Notes: a model not told the origin generated them from the sequence alone. Shown: positions 20,483-29,958, counted from the first letter of the stretch. The stretch: DNA of 64,000 nucleotides from Synechococcus sp. HJ21-Hayes (GCF_024345835.1 NZ_JAGQBW010000002.1:124001-188000); one strand, 5' to 3'. Numbers and translations: made by a program.

Positions 20483-21247
20483 TCAGCCAGCCGCCATGGC
20501 CAGGGCAAAGGCCCTCCTACCGGAATCCAGGGCCAGCAGCACGGTGAGAAGCCGCAGCAGCCACACCAGCCGACCTTCGCTCACCCGTTGCAGCCGCGCC
20601 GCTGACCATTGCGAGGCGAGGGCCGCGGTGCCTCCCAGCAACAGCCCCATGGCCAGATTGCTGCGGCCGTCGGCCAGGAAGCCCACGGACGCCGCCGAGG
20701 CTGAGGCACAGACCGCCAAGGTGCTGAGCCGAATGGCCAGGTAAACCCTGAGCCCAAGGCCCTGCACCATCAACGGCACCATCACCAAGCCGCCGCCCAC
20801 CCCCAACAGGCCGCTGGACCAGCCCGCCACCAGGCCCACCCCTCCGAGGGCCATCAGGGACAGCGCCGTGCTGGCGGTTTCCTGCTCGCTGCGGCGGGGT
20901 TGGATCACGACGCTGAGAATCCCGTACATCAGGGATTGGAGGGCCAGCAGGTGCCAGCCCTCCAGGCCATTGCCGATGTGGCTGAAGCTCACACCCCCCA
21001 CCAGGGCCCCCAGCACGATGGCGGCCATGGCCCGGCGGGGCACCGCGCCGCTGCGCAGGTGGGCCCAGCTGCCCGCCAGGGTGGTGGGCACGATGGCCAG
21101 GGTGCTGGTGGCCAGGGCCTGGTGAGGCGTCAATCCCAACCACAGCAGCAGGGGTGAGAACACCAGTCCGCCACCGATCCCCAGCAATCCGGAGAGCAAC
21201 CCAGCCAGGATGCCGAGGGGAAGTAGGGGCAGCAGGTCCCAGGGCAT
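20483..21247 (-). CDS. TauE/SafE family membrane exporter
   Basis: 254 aa with about eight helices in two similar halves: GLLSGLLGIGGGLVFSPLLLWLG at the start and VGLVAGWSSGLLGVGGGLVMVPLMV in the second half. The paired GLLGxGGGxxxxP motifs define the TauE/SafE (DUF81) family of sulfite or organosulfonate exporters. The substrate here is unknown. Its stop is 6 nt from the CRR6 stop (convergent), and its start is 7 nt from the lipoate-ligase-like start (divergent). Confidence 0.88.
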   Translation of the reverse strand: MPWDLLPLLPLGILAGLLSGLLGIGGGLVFSPLLLWLGLTPHQALATSTLAIVPTTLAGSWAHLRSGAVPRRAMAAIVLGALVGGVSFSHIGNGLEGWHLLALQSLMYGILSVVIQPRRSEQETASTALSLMALGGVGLVAGWSSGLLGVGGGLVMVPLMVQGLGLRVYLAIRLSTLAVCASASAASVGFLADGRSNLAMGLLLGGTAALASQWSAARLQRVSEGRLVWLLRLLTVLLALDSGRRAFALAMAAG

Positions 21248-21253
21248 TGCGCC

Positions 21254-22057
21254 TTGAGGGCATCAGCGCTCCAGCATCCCCCATCCCTGCGGTGCTCCCC
21301 CTTGCCGTTGCCCTGGCGCTGGATCGCTCCCATTGAGGCCCCTGGTGCCTTTCAGATGGCCTGCGATGCCTGGTTGTTGGATCAGCTCGTGCAGGGTCAG
21401 GGCACACCGGTGCTGCGCTTCTATCGCTGGTCGCGGCCCACCCTGTCGCTCGGTTTCCACCAGCGGCGGCTGGAGCCCCACTGGCCTGCCCTGGTGCGCG
21501 ATGGCGGCCTGGATGTGGTGCGCCGTCCCAGTGGTGGCCGCGCCGTGCTGCACGCCGGTGAGCTCACCTACGCCCTGGTGCAGCCGGCGCTGAGCGGGCG
21601 CCGGGTGGACACCTACACCCAGGCCTGTCAGTGGTTGCAGCAGGCCTTTGCTGGCCTCGGTCAGCCGTTGCAGTTCGGCCAGACCGGCGGTGGCGATGCC
21701 CAGCAGCGCAGTAGCTGCTTTGCGAGCAACACCGCCGCGGACCTGATCCATGGCAATGGTGCCAAGCGCATCGGCAGCGCCCAGCTGTGGCGGCAGGGCT
21801 ACGTGCTCCAACACGGGAGCGTGCTGATCCACCCGCCAGGCGCGCTGTGGGAGCGGGTGTTTGGAGAAGCTCCACCTTCGCTGCCGCCCCTGGTTCTCAG
21901 CTGGCAGCAGCTGGCCGAGGCCCTCAGGCGGGCGGCCGAGCAGCACCTCTGTGGTGGTGTGCTTCAGGAGCAGCCGCTCAGCGCGGCCGAATGGGAGGCC
22001 GTGGAGCGCCTCAGCCCTGCTTACCGCGCCACGGCGGCAGAGTTGCTCAATTCCTGA
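21254..22057 (+). CDS. Lipoate/octanoate-protein ligase-like (BPL_LplA_LipB)
   Basis: Up to 267 aa from a TTG at 21254. The body reads WRWIAPIEAPGAFQMACDAWLL, LRFYRWSRPTLSLGFHQ, then VVRRPSGGRAVLH, the ligase signature that binds the acyl-adenylate, followed by GNGAKRIGSAQLWRQGYVLQHGSVLI with the conserved lysine. This is the LplA/LipM fold, which transfers lipoate or octanoate to the lysine of E2 or H proteins. Ligase and octanoyltransferase cannot be told apart from sequence alone. Start uncertain; GTG/TTG codons nearby would also retain the domain. The end overlaps the opposing protease gene by 37 nt. Confidence 0.78.
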   Translation: MRASALQHPPSLRCSPLPLPWRWIAPIEAPGAFQMACDAWLLDQLVQGQGTPVLRFYRWSRPTLSLGFHQRRLEPHWPALVRDGGLDVVRRPSGGRAVLHAGELTYALVQPALSGRRVDTYTQACQWLQQAFAGLGQPLQFGQTGGGDAQQRSSCFASNTAADLIHGNGAKRIGSAQLWRQGYVLQHGSVLIHPPGALWERVFGEAPPSLPPLVLSWQQLAEALRRAAEQHLCGGVLQEQPLSAAEWEAVERLSPAYRATAAELLNS

Positions 22058-23295
22058 CCCTGCACCTCACCGCTGGCCAACATGGCCCGGGCCACGGGGG
22101 CCAGGCCCATACCCAGGGGATACACGCCCTCGCGGCGCGCCGCTTCGAGGATGGGGGCGGGCAGCTTCACGCCCAACTTGGCCAGCACGGCCTCCGCCAG
22201 CTCGGGTCGCTCGAGGGTGCCGCAGGGCAGGCCAGCGGGGCTCAGTACGAGGAGACGATTGGTGTTGCCGTCATCGAGCTGAATCACGGCCTGCCACAGG
22301 GGGGCGTCGTCGTGGATGCTCGGCAGGCTGGTCAGGGGCTGGAGGTGGTCGCCGATGCGCTCGCCATCCCAACGCTGCACCGGCAGCGCCTGAAGCGGGG
22401 CGTCATTGATGACCCCCTGCCAGCGGCCGCCATCACACACGAGCAGCCAATCGGCGGGGCCTGTGCCCTCCTGCAGCCGCAGGCGGCTCAGCTCCCGCAG
22501 GCTGCTGCGGGCCTCCAACACCCGAAAGCGCCGCTGGGCTGCATCCTTCACCTTCAGTTCCCGCAGGGTGGATTGCAAGGCCAACAGCTGGGTCTGGTTG
22601 CGGGCGGCCCCAAGGCCGAACCAGCCCAGCACCATCAGCCAAAGCCCCCCGACGCTGCCGCCTCGCAGAAGCAGCACGGCGCCCAGACCGATGGCCAACA
22701 GCGACAACAACTTGCCGCTGGTGGTAGCCACCTGAATCCCTTTGCGCTGGCTGCCGGTCCACTGCCACACGAGCGCCTTCAGAATCAGGCCCCCATCCAG
22801 GGGCAGGCCGGGTAGCAAGTTGAACAGGGCCAGGATCAGGTTCAGGCCCCCCAATTCCTTCACCATGGTCCCCAGCAGGGGGGAGACATGGGCCGCGCTG
22901 TGGGTACTGCCCAACAGCAACCCGGCCAATGCCAGGCTCACCAAGGGGCCGGCGGCCGCCACCAGCAGCGAACCCATGGCCGTGGAGCATTCCCGCTCCA
23001 CGCTGGCCACACCCCCCAACATGAACAGGGTGATGCTGCGCACCTTCACCCCCTGGCTGATGGCGGCGATGGAGTGGCCGAGCTCGTGCAGCAGCACCGA
23101 CACGAACAGCAGCAGGGCCGTGCCAAAACCCAGGATCCATAGCAGGGCTCCGCTGGTTTGGCTGGCGAGTTGCTGGCTGTACTGCTGCTGAAAGGCAACG
23201 CTGGCCAGGGCCAGGATCACAAACCAGCTGGCATGGATGCGCAGAGGGATTCCACGGATCTTCAGCAGCTGCCAGCCTTCGCCCACGCCCATCAC
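22021..23295 (-). CDS. Site-2 protease (M50) with C-terminal CBS-like region
   Basis: 424 aa. The zinc motif HELGH occurs in SVLLHELGHSIAA and the third ligand motif in LLPGLPLDGGLIL, as in SpoIVFB-type intramembrane metalloproteases. The N-terminal 200 residues hold about five helices; the C-terminal half (from about residue 250) is soluble and resembles a CBS pair (QGVINDAPLQALPVQRWDGERIGDHLQPLTSLPSI). Such enzymes cut membrane-bound regulators and are common in cyanobacteria. The client is unknown and no anti-sigma gene is adjacent. Confidence 0.88.
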   Translation of the reverse strand: MMGVGEGWQLLKIRGIPLRIHASWFVILALASVAFQQQYSQQLASQTSGALLWILGFGTALLLFVSVLLHELGHSIAAISQGVKVRSITLFMLGGVASVERECSTAMGSLLVAAAGPLVSLALAGLLLGSTHSAAHVSPLLGTMVKELGGLNLILALFNLLPGLPLDGGLILKALVWQWTGSQRKGIQVATTSGKLLSLLAIGLGAVLLLRGGSVGGLWLMVLGWFGLGAARNQTQLLALQSTLRELKVKDAAQRRFRVLEARSSLRELSRLRLQEGTGPADWLLVCDGGRWQGVINDAPLQALPVQRWDGERIGDHLQPLTSLPSIHDDAPLWQAVIQLDDGNTNRLLVLSPAGLPCGTLERPELAEAVLAKLGVKLPAPILEAARREGVYPLGMGLAPVARAMLASGEVQGQELSNSAAVAR

Positions 23296-23339
23296 CCCAG
23301 TGGCCCGATCCTAGAAAGAACGCCCCGTCCCCACCGTTC

Positions 23340-24047
23340 TTGGCCGTTCCTGTTTCGCCCTGGTCCACTGCCCCCCAGCCCTGGCTGAAGGTCTGTGGGC
23401 TGCGGCAGCCCGATCAGGCGGCGGCGGTAGCCAGCCTCGGTGTTGAGGCCATCGGCGTGATCGCCGTGGCCCGTTCGCCCCGCTGGCTCCCCCCGGATCA
23501 GCGCCCCGCACTGTTTGACGCCATGGCGCAGGGAAATCCTCACTGCCGTGGCGTGTTGGTGGTGGCCGATCCGCAGGATGGAGAGCTGCCGCAGCTGGGG
23601 CCCGGCCTCGGCCATCACGTGGTGCAGCTCCACGGTGATGAGACGCCTCAGCGTTGCGGCCAGTTGCGGCAGCAGCTGGGGCCAAACCTGGCGCTGTGGA
23701 AGGCCCTGCGCATTCGTTCCGCGGCGGATCTGGCCCATGCTGCCCACTACGCCACCGTGGTGGATGGCCTGCTGCTGGATGCCTGGGTACCCGATCAGCT
23801 GGGTGGGACCGGCCACCGCATCCCCACGGAATGGCTCGATGGCTTTGCCCCGGCGTTGCCCTGGTGGTTGGCCGGGGGGCTGACACCAGAGCGGGTTGGC
23901 CCGGCCCTGCAGGCCCTGGTGGCGTCGCCGCCGCATGGCCTGGATGTGTCCAGTGGCGTGGAGCACGCGCCGGGTGACAAAGATCTCGATCGCGTGGCCC
24001 AGCTGGTGGCGGCGGTGAACGCGGTCCGTCAGGATCGCCAAAGCTGA
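23340..24047 (+). CDS. trpF: Phosphoribosylanthranilate isomerase
   Basis: About 235 aa, TIM barrel, third step of tryptophan synthesis from anthranilate (PRA to CdRP). KVCGLRQPDQA contains the catalytic Cys; other family segments are VARSPRW, VVQLHGDE, a GTG phosphate loop (GGTGHRIP), LAGGLTPE and DVSSGVE with the general-acid Asp. Start is a TTG at 23340. It stands alone without other trp genes, as is usual in cyanobacteria. Divergent from the site-2 protease gene with a 44-nt gap. Confidence 0.92.
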   Translation: MAVPVSPWSTAPQPWLKVCGLRQPDQAAAVASLGVEAIGVIAVARSPRWLPPDQRPALFDAMAQGNPHCRGVLVVADPQDGELPQLGPGLGHHVVQLHGDETPQRCGQLRQQLGPNLALWKALRIRSAADLAHAAHYATVVDGLLLDAWVPDQLGGTGHRIPTEWLDGFAPALPWWLAGGLTPERVGPALQALVASPPHGLDVSSGVEHAPGDKDLDRVAQLVAAVNAVRQDRQS

Positions 24048-24056
24048 TCGGCTCCC

Positions 24057-24572
24057 ATGGCTCGTTTCTTTCGCTCTGCCGTGCTCGCTGTTGGCAGCTG
24101 CGGCCTCTTGGCCCTGCCTGGCGTAGGCACCGCTGCCGCCCAAGCCCAGGACCTGGTGGGCTGCCAGTTGGTGGGCGCCACTCTGCAGTGTGTGCCGGGG
24201 GTGACCGAGAGCCCTCAGCAGCAGATTCGCCAGCTGCAGCAAGAGGTGTCCACTGATCTGCAGCTGGAGGGTGCGGTGCAGCAACAGATCAATGGCCTGC
24301 AGCAGCTGGTGTTGGCAGGAGATGTGGCCGTGGGGGCGATGCTCACGGCCACGGCCGTGGCCGATGCCCAGGCGGCTTTGCCAAGCGCCAATTACCACTG
24401 GTATCGGCTCAAGCCCGGCCAGCGCAGCTGGGTGTTGATTGAAAGTGCCAACGGCACCACCTACGTGCCGGCCCCGATCGACATCGGCCAGAATCTGATG
24501 GTGGTGGCTGTGGTGAATCAGAACGGCCAAGTGAAGCGGGTGGCTTCAACACCGGTGGGTCCTGTGCGCTGA
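24057..24572 (+). CDS. Secreted hypothetical protein (171 aa)
   Basis: Starts 9 nt after trpF. A clear signal peptide (MARFFRSAVLAVGSCGLLALPGVGTAAAQA) precedes a mature region with two cysteines (VGCQLVGATLQCV) that may form a disulfide, a Gln-rich amphipathic stretch (QQQIRQLQQEVSTDLQLEG), and a compact C-terminal part with YHWYRLKPGQRSWVLI. I recognise no domain. Likely periplasmic. Probably co-transcribed with trpF, although there is no functional link to suggest. Confidence 0.7.
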   Translation: MARFFRSAVLAVGSCGLLALPGVGTAAAQAQDLVGCQLVGATLQCVPGVTESPQQQIRQLQQEVSTDLQLEGAVQQQINGLQQLVLAGDVAVGAMLTATAVADAQAALPSANYHWYRLKPGQRSWVLIESANGTTYVPAPIDIGQNLMVVAVVNQNGQVKRVASTPVGPVR

Positions 24573-24590
24573 TCACCAACCAGCGATCGG

Positions 24591-24619
24591 TGCAGGGCAG
24601 TCCGTGCAGCTGCCCTGCA
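24591..24619. terminator. 10-bp hairpin between convergent genes
   Basis: TGCAGGGCAG (24591-24600), 9-nt loop, CTGCCCTGCA (24610-24619): a perfect stem lying between the secreted-protein stop (24572) and the folE stop (24626). It is symmetrical, so it could end transcripts from both sides. No T-run is present. Confidence 0.55.
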
Positions 24620-24625
24620 GCCCAT

Positions 24626-25348
24626 TCAGGTGGAGAGCACGGCTTCTTGCTGTTTCACCAGTTCAAAGAACTCGGCCTTGAGGCTGGGGTCGTGGCGGAA
24701 ATCGCCACGCACCACCGAATTCACCATGCTGGTTTGAGGTTCTTTCACCCCACGCCATTTCATGCAGTAGTGCTGAGCTTTCACCAGAATCGCCAGGCCC
24801 TGGGGTTCGCACAGCCGCTCGATTTCATCGGCGAGGATCATCACCGCCTCTTCCTGGATATGGGGGCGGGAGAACACCCAATCGGCCACGCGAGAAAACT
24901 TGGAGAGGCCAATCACCCGCTCGCCGGGCTTGATGCCGATCCAGCAGTTGCCCAGGATGGGCACCAGGTGGTGCGAACAGGCCGAGCGCACGGAGATGGG
25001 GCCTACGGTGTAGATCTCGTCCAGCTTCTTGACGTTGGGGAAGCTGGCAATCTTGGGCTGCTCGTGATAGCGACCCTTGAACACCTCATGGAGATACATG
25101 CGAGCCACGCGCTCAGCCGTTTCTTCCGTGTTGTGGTCGTTGTCAATATCGATCACCAGGCTGCGCAATAGGTCACGCACCTTGCCGGCAACTTCGAGTT
25201 CCAGTTGGTCCAGCTCACCGTCCAACAGGTGGTCGGCGATGTTGTCGTTGGCCAGGTAGGGCACGCCAGCGGCGCTGAGGCGCTCGCGGATGCGCAGGCT
25301 CACGGGAGCCAGTTGGCCGGAAATGCTGGAAGGAAGGGTAGAGGTCAT
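24626..25348 (-). CDS. folE: GTP cyclohydrolase I
   Basis: 240-aa type IA enzyme converting GTP to dihydroneopterin triphosphate for folate and pterins. Zinc and catalytic residues lie in SACSHHLVPILG and in the conserved cysteine of AQHYCMKWRGVKEP; GLSKFSRVADW and EETAERVARMY are family segments. The usual GLSK-zinc layout is intact. Last gene of the leftward ado-aar-accA-SDR-folE run, 21 nt after the SDR gene. Why folate synthesis joins an alkane/fatty acid cluster is unclear; the order may be ancestral in this lineage. Confidence 0.95.
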   Translation of the reverse strand: MTSTLPSSISGQLAPVSLRIRERLSAAGVPYLANDNIADHLLDGELDQLELEVAGKVRDLLRSLVIDIDNDHNTEETAERVARMYLHEVFKGRYHEQPKIASFPNVKKLDEIYTVGPISVRSACSHHLVPILGNCWIGIKPGERVIGLSKFSRVADWVFSRPHIQEEAVMILADEIERLCEPQGLAILVKAQHYCMKWRGVKEPQTSMVNSVVRGDFRHDPSLKAEFFELVKQQEAVLST

Positions 25349-25369
25349 GGGGGGGCTCTCAGGTTGCGC

Positions 25370-26104
25370 TCAGAGAGCGCCGGCGGCGGGCATCAAGGTG
25401 AGGTCCTCCACAACTTGGGAGGCAGGCTGTTGGGCCAGCGACAACAGCGCTTCAGCCGCATGCTCAGCTGGAAGCATGGCACGGCGATCGAAGCTGCTGT
25501 GGACGGTTTCGCTGTCCCAGAGAGGCGTATTAACCGCACCTAGGGTGAGGGTGCTGACGCGGATGCCGTGGGCCCTCTCTTCCTCCGCCAGGCAGCGGGA
25601 GAAGGAAGCGAGTGCCGCCTTGGTGGCGCAGTAGGCGCCCCACTCCGGGAAGGCGTTACGGGCTGCATGGCTGCTCACGTTGATGATGTGTCCGCCGCCT
25701 TGGCGCAACATCGGCAGCAGGGCTTGGCACACCTGGAACACGCTGGTGACGTTCAACTGGAACAGCCACTGCCACTGCTCCACCGGCATGGCTGCGAGGG
25801 GGCCGGTGTAGGCAGCCCCCGCGTTGTTCACCACCACCGTGGGCCGGAGCCCCCGGTTCACCAGCTCGCTGAGGCCGGGAAGAATCGCGGCGGCATCGGC
25901 CAGGTCAAGGCTGAGGGTTTCCACCCGGCGCCCCAGCTTGCGGAGTTCCTCAGCCAGGCTCTCTAGATCTGCAGCAGACCGGGCCACCAGCAGCAGGTCG
26001 TAGCCAGCGGCAGCGAATTGCCGTGAAGCAGCGGCCCCGATACCGCGGGAGGCACCGGTGATCAGGGCAACAGGTGGTGCGGTCAAGCACGCAGGAATGC
26101 CCAA
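25370..26104 (-). CDS. Short-chain dehydrogenase/reductase
   Basis: 244 aa. Classical SDR: TGASRGIGAA (cofactor loop), NNAGAAYTG, catalytic Ser in NVSSHAARN and the Tyr-Lys pair in YCATK. The arginine (LVARSAADL) after strand 2 suggests NADP(H). The most upstream start is TTG at 26104; another TTG lies at 26086. Located between accA and folE in the alkane-type gene cluster (gaps of 27 and 21 nt), it may act on a fatty-acyl or aldehyde substrate, but its real substrate is unknown. Such a reductase is commonly conserved beside aar in cyanobacteria. Confidence 0.85.
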   Translation of the reverse strand: MGIPACLTAPPVALITGASRGIGAAASRQFAAAGYDLLLVARSAADLESLAEELRKLGRRVETLSLDLADAAAILPGLSELVNRGLRPTVVVNNAGAAYTGPLAAMPVEQWQWLFQLNVTSVFQVCQALLPMLRQGGGHIINVSSHAARNAFPEWGAYCATKAALASFSRCLAEEERAHGIRVSTLTLGAVNTPLWDSETVHSSFDRRAMLPAEHAAEALLSLAQQPASQVVEDLTLMPAAGAL

Positions 26105-26131
26105 CCGGCATCCACGAAACGAAAGTAAACC

Positions 26132-27121
26132 TTACGTGCTGATGGACGCGTCCTGGGTGCCGGCTTCCAGGAATCGACCCATGCGCCGGAACTTGGCATA
26201 GCGCTGATCGATCAGCTGGGCTTCGCTGAGGCCCTGGAGCTCTTCCAGGTGTTGGAGCACCGCCGTCTTGAGGCTCTCGGCAGCCTGGCGCGGGGCCCAG
26301 TGGTTGCCGCCGGAGGGTTCGCTAATCACGGCGTCGATGATGCCGAGCTTGAGCAGGTCGGACGCAGTGATCTTGAGCGCTTCCGCCGCCGCTGGGGCCT
26401 TGGCGGCATCGCGCCAGAGGATCGAGGCACAGGCTTCGGGGCTAGCCACGGTGTAGACGCTGTGCTGGAACATCAGTAGGCGGTCGGCCACGCCAATGCC
26501 GAGGGCACCGCCGGAGCCGCCCTCGCCAATCACGGTGGCCACGATCGGCACCCGCAGCCGGAACATCTCCCGCAGGTTCACGGCGATGGCCTCTCCCTGG
26601 CCCTGTTCCTCCGCCAGCAAACCTGCGTAGGCGCCGGGAGTATCAATGAAGCAGAGGATTGGCAGCCGGAAGCGATCGGCATGATCCATCAGGCGCATGG
26701 CCTTGCGATAGCCGCCGGGGGAGGCCATGCCGAAGTTGCGGGCCACGTTTTCCTTGGTATCGCGCCCCTTCTGGTGGCCCAGCAGCACAACGCCCTGATC
26801 CCCAATCCGGCCCACACCTCCCACCAGGGCCCGGTCATCGGAGCCGCGGCGATCACCATGGAGTTCGATGAATTCGTCGGTCAGCACCTGGATGTAATCC
26901 AGGGTGCTGGGGCGCTGCGGGTGGCGTGCCACCTGAATTTTCTGGGCCGGCGTGAGGCTGGTGAAGATCTCTTCGCGGCGCCGGGCCGCCAGGGTTTCCA
27001 GCTGCAGTAGCTGCTGGCTCACATCCACCTCAGAATCCTTGGCCAGCTGGCGGATCTGCTCGATCTGCTCTTCGAGTTCCACCAGGGGCTTTTCGAACTC
27101 GAGCAGGGGGCGGCGGGCCAT
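26132..27121 (-). CDS. accA: Acetyl-CoA carboxylase carboxyltransferase subunit alpha
   Basis: 329 aa. Half of the carboxyltransferase that moves CO2 from biotin to acetyl-CoA, making malonyl-CoA for fatty acids. Family segments: the N-terminal coiled part [57 protein letters not shown] and [15 protein letters not shown] (oxyanion-hole glycines). The N-terminal zinc ribbon belongs to the beta subunit and is not expected here. accA next to aar and ado is the conserved cyanobacterial arrangement and links hydrocarbon output to precursor supply. Confidence 0.97.
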   Translation of the reverse strand: MARRPLLEFEKPLVELEEQIEQIRQLAKDSEVDVSQQLLQLETLAARRREEIFTSLTPAQKIQVARHPQRPSTLDYIQVLTDEFIELHGDRRGSDDRALVGGVGRIGDQGVVLLGHQKGRDTKENVARNFGMASPGGYRKAMRLMDHADRFRLPILCFIDTPGAYAGLLAEEQGQGEAIAVNLREMFRLRVPIVATVIGEGGSGGALGIGVADRLLMFQHSVYTVASPEACASILWRDAAKAPAAAEALKITASDLLKLGIIDAVISEPSGGNHWAPRQAAESLKTAVLQHLEELQGLSEAQLIDQRYAKFRRMGRFLEAGTQDASIST

Positions 27122-27155
27122 GGGGAGAGAAGGGGAGATGGCAGAGCGAACGAGC

Positions 27156-28220
27156 TCAGGCGGCGGCGAGCTGGCGTCCGATCAGGGCAGACGTCAATTG
27201 GTCCGCGGCCAGGCCAATGGCCTGGAATCCATGGCGTAGGGAGGCTCCTCCGATCAACTCCATGTTGGCGAGGCTGATGTTGTTGCGCCCCCAGCTGAAG
27301 TTGGTGTGGATGCCCTCGAATTCCAGCAACATCGCCTCGGCGAAGCAGGCAAACAGGTGGCGCCGGGGATTTTCCATTTCCGCCACCTCCATCATTTGCC
27401 AGCCAATGTCCTGCCAGAACTCCACGATGCCGCCCTTGAGAACGTGCACGCCATCGCCGGCCACCTTGGCGTCCAGGTTCTTGGGGTAGCCGCCGTCGAT
27501 CATCAGGCAGGGCTTGCGCAGGCTGTCGTGATCGATGCTGAGGGTCTGGGGCAGGCTCGCCACCCACACCACCACATCCGCCTCAGGCAAGGCCTCCTCG
27601 AGGCTGAGGATCCGGCCGCCGCCCAGCGACTGCTGCAGATCCTGCAGACGCTGCTGTTGGCGAGCCACCAGCAGCAGTTCGCCCACCTGGGTGCGCTGGC
27701 TCAGCCACCGGCACACGGCGCTGCCAATGTCGCCGGTGGCCCCCACCACCGCCACCTTGGCGGTGGTGAGATCAATGCCGAGCTTGGGGGCATTGCGCTC
27801 CACCTGCTGGCAGATCACCCAGGCTGTGTGGGTATTGCCAGTGGTGAAGCGCTCCCACTGCAGCGTGGTGTTGCGGATCTGCTGGAACTTGGAGAGGTCG
27901 TAGTTCTCGAAAATGATCGAGGTGAAGCCACCGAGGGCGGTCACGTTGATGCCATTTTTCTGGGCCAGCTCCATGGCGTTCTGCACCTTGCGCGTGGCCG
28001 TCTTGAAACGGCTCAGCATCTCGGGCACGAAACAGGAGTCGATGTAGGTGCCCTGAATGGTTTTGCCGGTTTGGCTGGTGACTTGAAAGGTTTCCAGCAA
28101 TTGGGGTGGGGCGGAGCACCAGGCCATCAGGTCCGCACCTGCCATTTCTTCCAGCCCTAGATCCATGGCTTTCTGCTGCGCCTGCTCGAAGCTGCTGGAG
28201 TGACCGATCAGACCGAACAT
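27156..28220 (-). CDS. aar: Long-chain acyl-ACP reductase (AAR)
   Basis: 354 aa. Reduces acyl-ACP to fatty aldehyde with NADPH, the first step of cyanobacterial alkane synthesis. [15 protein letters not shown] opening, Rossmann motif [12 protein letters not shown] (158-169) and [13 protein letters not shown] are family hallmarks. Cys292 in [10 protein letters not shown] appears to match the acyl-binding cysteine reported at 294 in Synechococcus elongatus. Located 34 nt before accA and 104 nt after ado. The aldehyde is passed to ADO. Confidence 0.96.
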   Translation of the reverse strand: MFGLIGHSSSFEQAQQKAMDLGLEEMAGADLMAWCSAPPQLLETFQVTSQTGKTIQGTYIDSCFVPEMLSRFKTATRKVQNAMELAQKNGINVTALGGFTSIIFENYDLSKFQQIRNTTLQWERFTTGNTHTAWVICQQVERNAPKLGIDLTTAKVAVVGATGDIGSAVCRWLSQRTQVGELLLVARQQQRLQDLQQSLGGGRILSLEEALPEADVVVWVASLPQTLSIDHDSLRKPCLMIDGGYPKNLDAKVAGDGVHVLKGGIVEFWQDIGWQMMEVAEMENPRRHLFACFAEAMLLEFEGIHTNFSWGRNNISLANMELIGGASLRHGFQAIGLAADQLTSALIGRQLAAA

Positions 28221-28324
28221 GCGTGGGGGATCTGCCAGGGCAAGGGGAAAGGAAAGGCCACTGGTGGTGTGACCTGATTAAAGGGCAGCAACGGTGCGGG
28301 GCAGAGAGCCGGACAGGTCGGAGA

Positions 28325-29053
28325 TCAACCCACCAGAGCGGAAGCGGCCATGCGGGCGATCTCCCGGGTGGTGAAGCCGATCTCCGTGAGGGCTTCCTGG
28401 TAGGCGATCAGGAAATCCTCAATCAGGTCTTCCTTGTCCATCTGCAGCACGGCGGCGTCGCCAGCCACCTGGTCGAGCATGCGGCGAATCAGGGGGAGGT
28501 TGTCGCGGTTGGCCTGCTCCAGTTCCTCGCGGCAGCTGTCCAGGTTGGCTTTGAGCCACTCCTGGCCGTAGTTGAGGTGGGTGTACTCGTCCTTCACCAC
28601 GCCCTCAGTGATCTTGCGCGCGAAGGGGTCGGCAACCGGGATATAGATGTGGTAGGCCGAAATGGCGAAGGCCTCGATCAGCAGTGCCTGGATCAACAGA
28701 CAGGTGGGCACCTTGCCCGCAGCCAGGGCGGTTTGGAAGTTGCCGTGCAGGGGTGCGAAGAACGCCTTGGCGAAGGCCATGTCGGCCGTGACCCCCAGGT
28801 TGTTAGCGCAGGCGGTGAAGCCCTTCATGTGCTTGAGCTCCATGCGGGCCAGCTTGGTGAGCTCGTCCGCTTGGTCGGGAAGCAGAGTGCCGATCGAGAC
28901 GTAGTTGTCGTGGGCTTCCTGCTCGCCCTCGATCACGATGGCGTTGATGCGGCTGTAGGCGTCCTTGTAGTTGGCGCTCGTGAAGTCGGGCAGCGCATCG
29001 GCGGAGAGCTCGAGGGTGGCGGGGGCTTCCGCTGCAGTTTCGAGGGTCGCCAT
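28325..29053 (-). CDS. ado: Aldehyde-deformylating oxygenase (ADO)
   Basis: Ferritin-like di-iron enzyme (242 aa from ATG 29053) that converts Cn fatty aldehydes to Cn-1 alkanes plus formate. The six ligands are recognisable in [35 protein letters not shown] and [12 protein letters not shown]. An ATG 15 nt further upstream is less likely; the inner start gives [12 protein letters not shown], a typical picocyanobacterial N-terminus. First gene of the leftward ado-aar-accA-SDR-folE block. Cyanobacterial alkanes affect membrane curvature and growth. Confidence 0.97.
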   Translation of the reverse strand: MATLETAAEAPATLELSADALPDFTSANYKDAYSRINAIVIEGEQEAHDNYVSIGTLLPDQADELTKLARMELKHMKGFTACANNLGVTADMAFAKAFFAPLHGNFQTALAAGKVPTCLLIQALLIEAFAISAYHIYIPVADPFARKITEGVVKDEYTHLNYGQEWLKANLDSCREELEQANRDNLPLIRRMLDQVAGDAAVLQMDKEDLIEDFLIAYQEALTEIGFTTREIARMAASALVG

Positions 29054-29083
29054 GGCTACCGGGAACACGTCAGATTTGGCTTG

Positions 29084-29095
29084 ACTGTAACCATT
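29084..29095 (-). promoter_or_regulatory. Possible -10 element upstream of ado
   Basis: On the minus strand TGGTTACAGT reads as an extended -10-like element (TGn plus TACAGT at 29089-29084), about 31 nt before the ado start. Upstream is an A-rich tract (29106-29131). No good -35 is seen, so this is a weak prediction. Confidence 0.25.
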
Positions 29096-29154
29096 TCAGG
29101 CCGCTTGGGTTTGGTTTTTGTTCGTTTTGTGGGTTCCTGCACCGATCAGAGCGG

Positions 29155-29958
29155 TTAACCGGCCCCCCGTGCGGCCTTGGGCGGCCAGTCGCTGCGCAGC
29201 AGACCCTCCAGCAACTGCACCCATTCCTCCACCAGCCGGTGCTGCAGGGCGGCCCCCAGCTCTGCATTGGCGTGGCGGGCATCGCCGATCACGCCTGTAC
29301 TGGAGAGATCACCGGTCAGCCAGGCCTCCGGCACGGCGCCCTCCAGGCTCCAGCCCTGGGGTGGCGGTTCACTCAGCAGGCCGTCCACGGGCCGTTGCGG
29401 GCCCACCAGCTGTGGGGCGAGGTGCAGCATCAGGCTCGTTTCCGCCAGGCCGGCATGGAGCCCCTGGCTGCGCTCCGGTTCCGGGATCAGCTCGCCAAGT
29501 CCTCGCGGACCACTCCACAGGAAGCAGGGCAGCACCGCCATGCCGGGGTGGGCGGCCCGCAGTTGGCGAGCAGCCACCTGCAGCAGCGCGATCTGGCCGC
29601 CATGGCCGTTGAACAGCAACAGTCGCTGGAAGCCTGCAGCGGCCAGCTGGGCGCCGATCGCCATGATCTGGGCGATCAGCAGCTCGGCGGGGAGGCTCAG
29701 GGTGCCGCTGAAGCCCTGGTGTTCTGGCGAAAACCCGAACCCCTGAATGGGCAACCGCCAGATCGGCAGGGCTGGCTCGAGCCGGGCCAGCACCGCGTCT
29801 GCAATGGCCTCGGCAAAGCGGGCGTCAGTGCCCAGGGGTAACTGGGGACCATGCTGCTCAAAGGCGCCGAAGGGCCAGAGCACCGTGCTGCCAGGAGTGG
29901 TGGCGACCTGCTGAAACTGGGGCCAGCTCATCCGGTCCAGACCCCGTTCCGCGTGCAT
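29155..29958 (-). CDS. Creatininase family protein
   Basis: 267 aa (a second ATG lies 27 nt downstream). The motif FGAFEQHGPQLPLGTD supplies the Glu, His and Asp metal ligands, GFSPEHQGFSGTLSLP follows, and LLLFNGHGGQ carries the second-shell NGHG motif. The family includes creatinine amidohydrolase and enzymes of mycofactocin, riboflavin and FAPy degradation; substrate cannot be named. The gene is divergent from rps1 (55 nt apart), in its own transcription unit. Confidence 0.85.
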   Translation of the reverse strand: MHAERGLDRMSWPQFQQVATTPGSTVLWPFGAFEQHGPQLPLGTDARFAEAIADAVLARLEPALPIWRLPIQGFGFSPEHQGFSGTLSLPAELLIAQIMAIGAQLAAAGFQRLLLFNGHGGQIALLQVAARQLRAAHPGMAVLPCFLWSGPRGLGELIPEPERSQGLHAGLAETSLMLHLAPQLVGPQRPVDGLLSEPPPQGWSLEGAVPEAWLTGDLSSTGVIGDARHANAELGAALQHRLVEEWVQLLEGLLRSDWPPKAARGAG

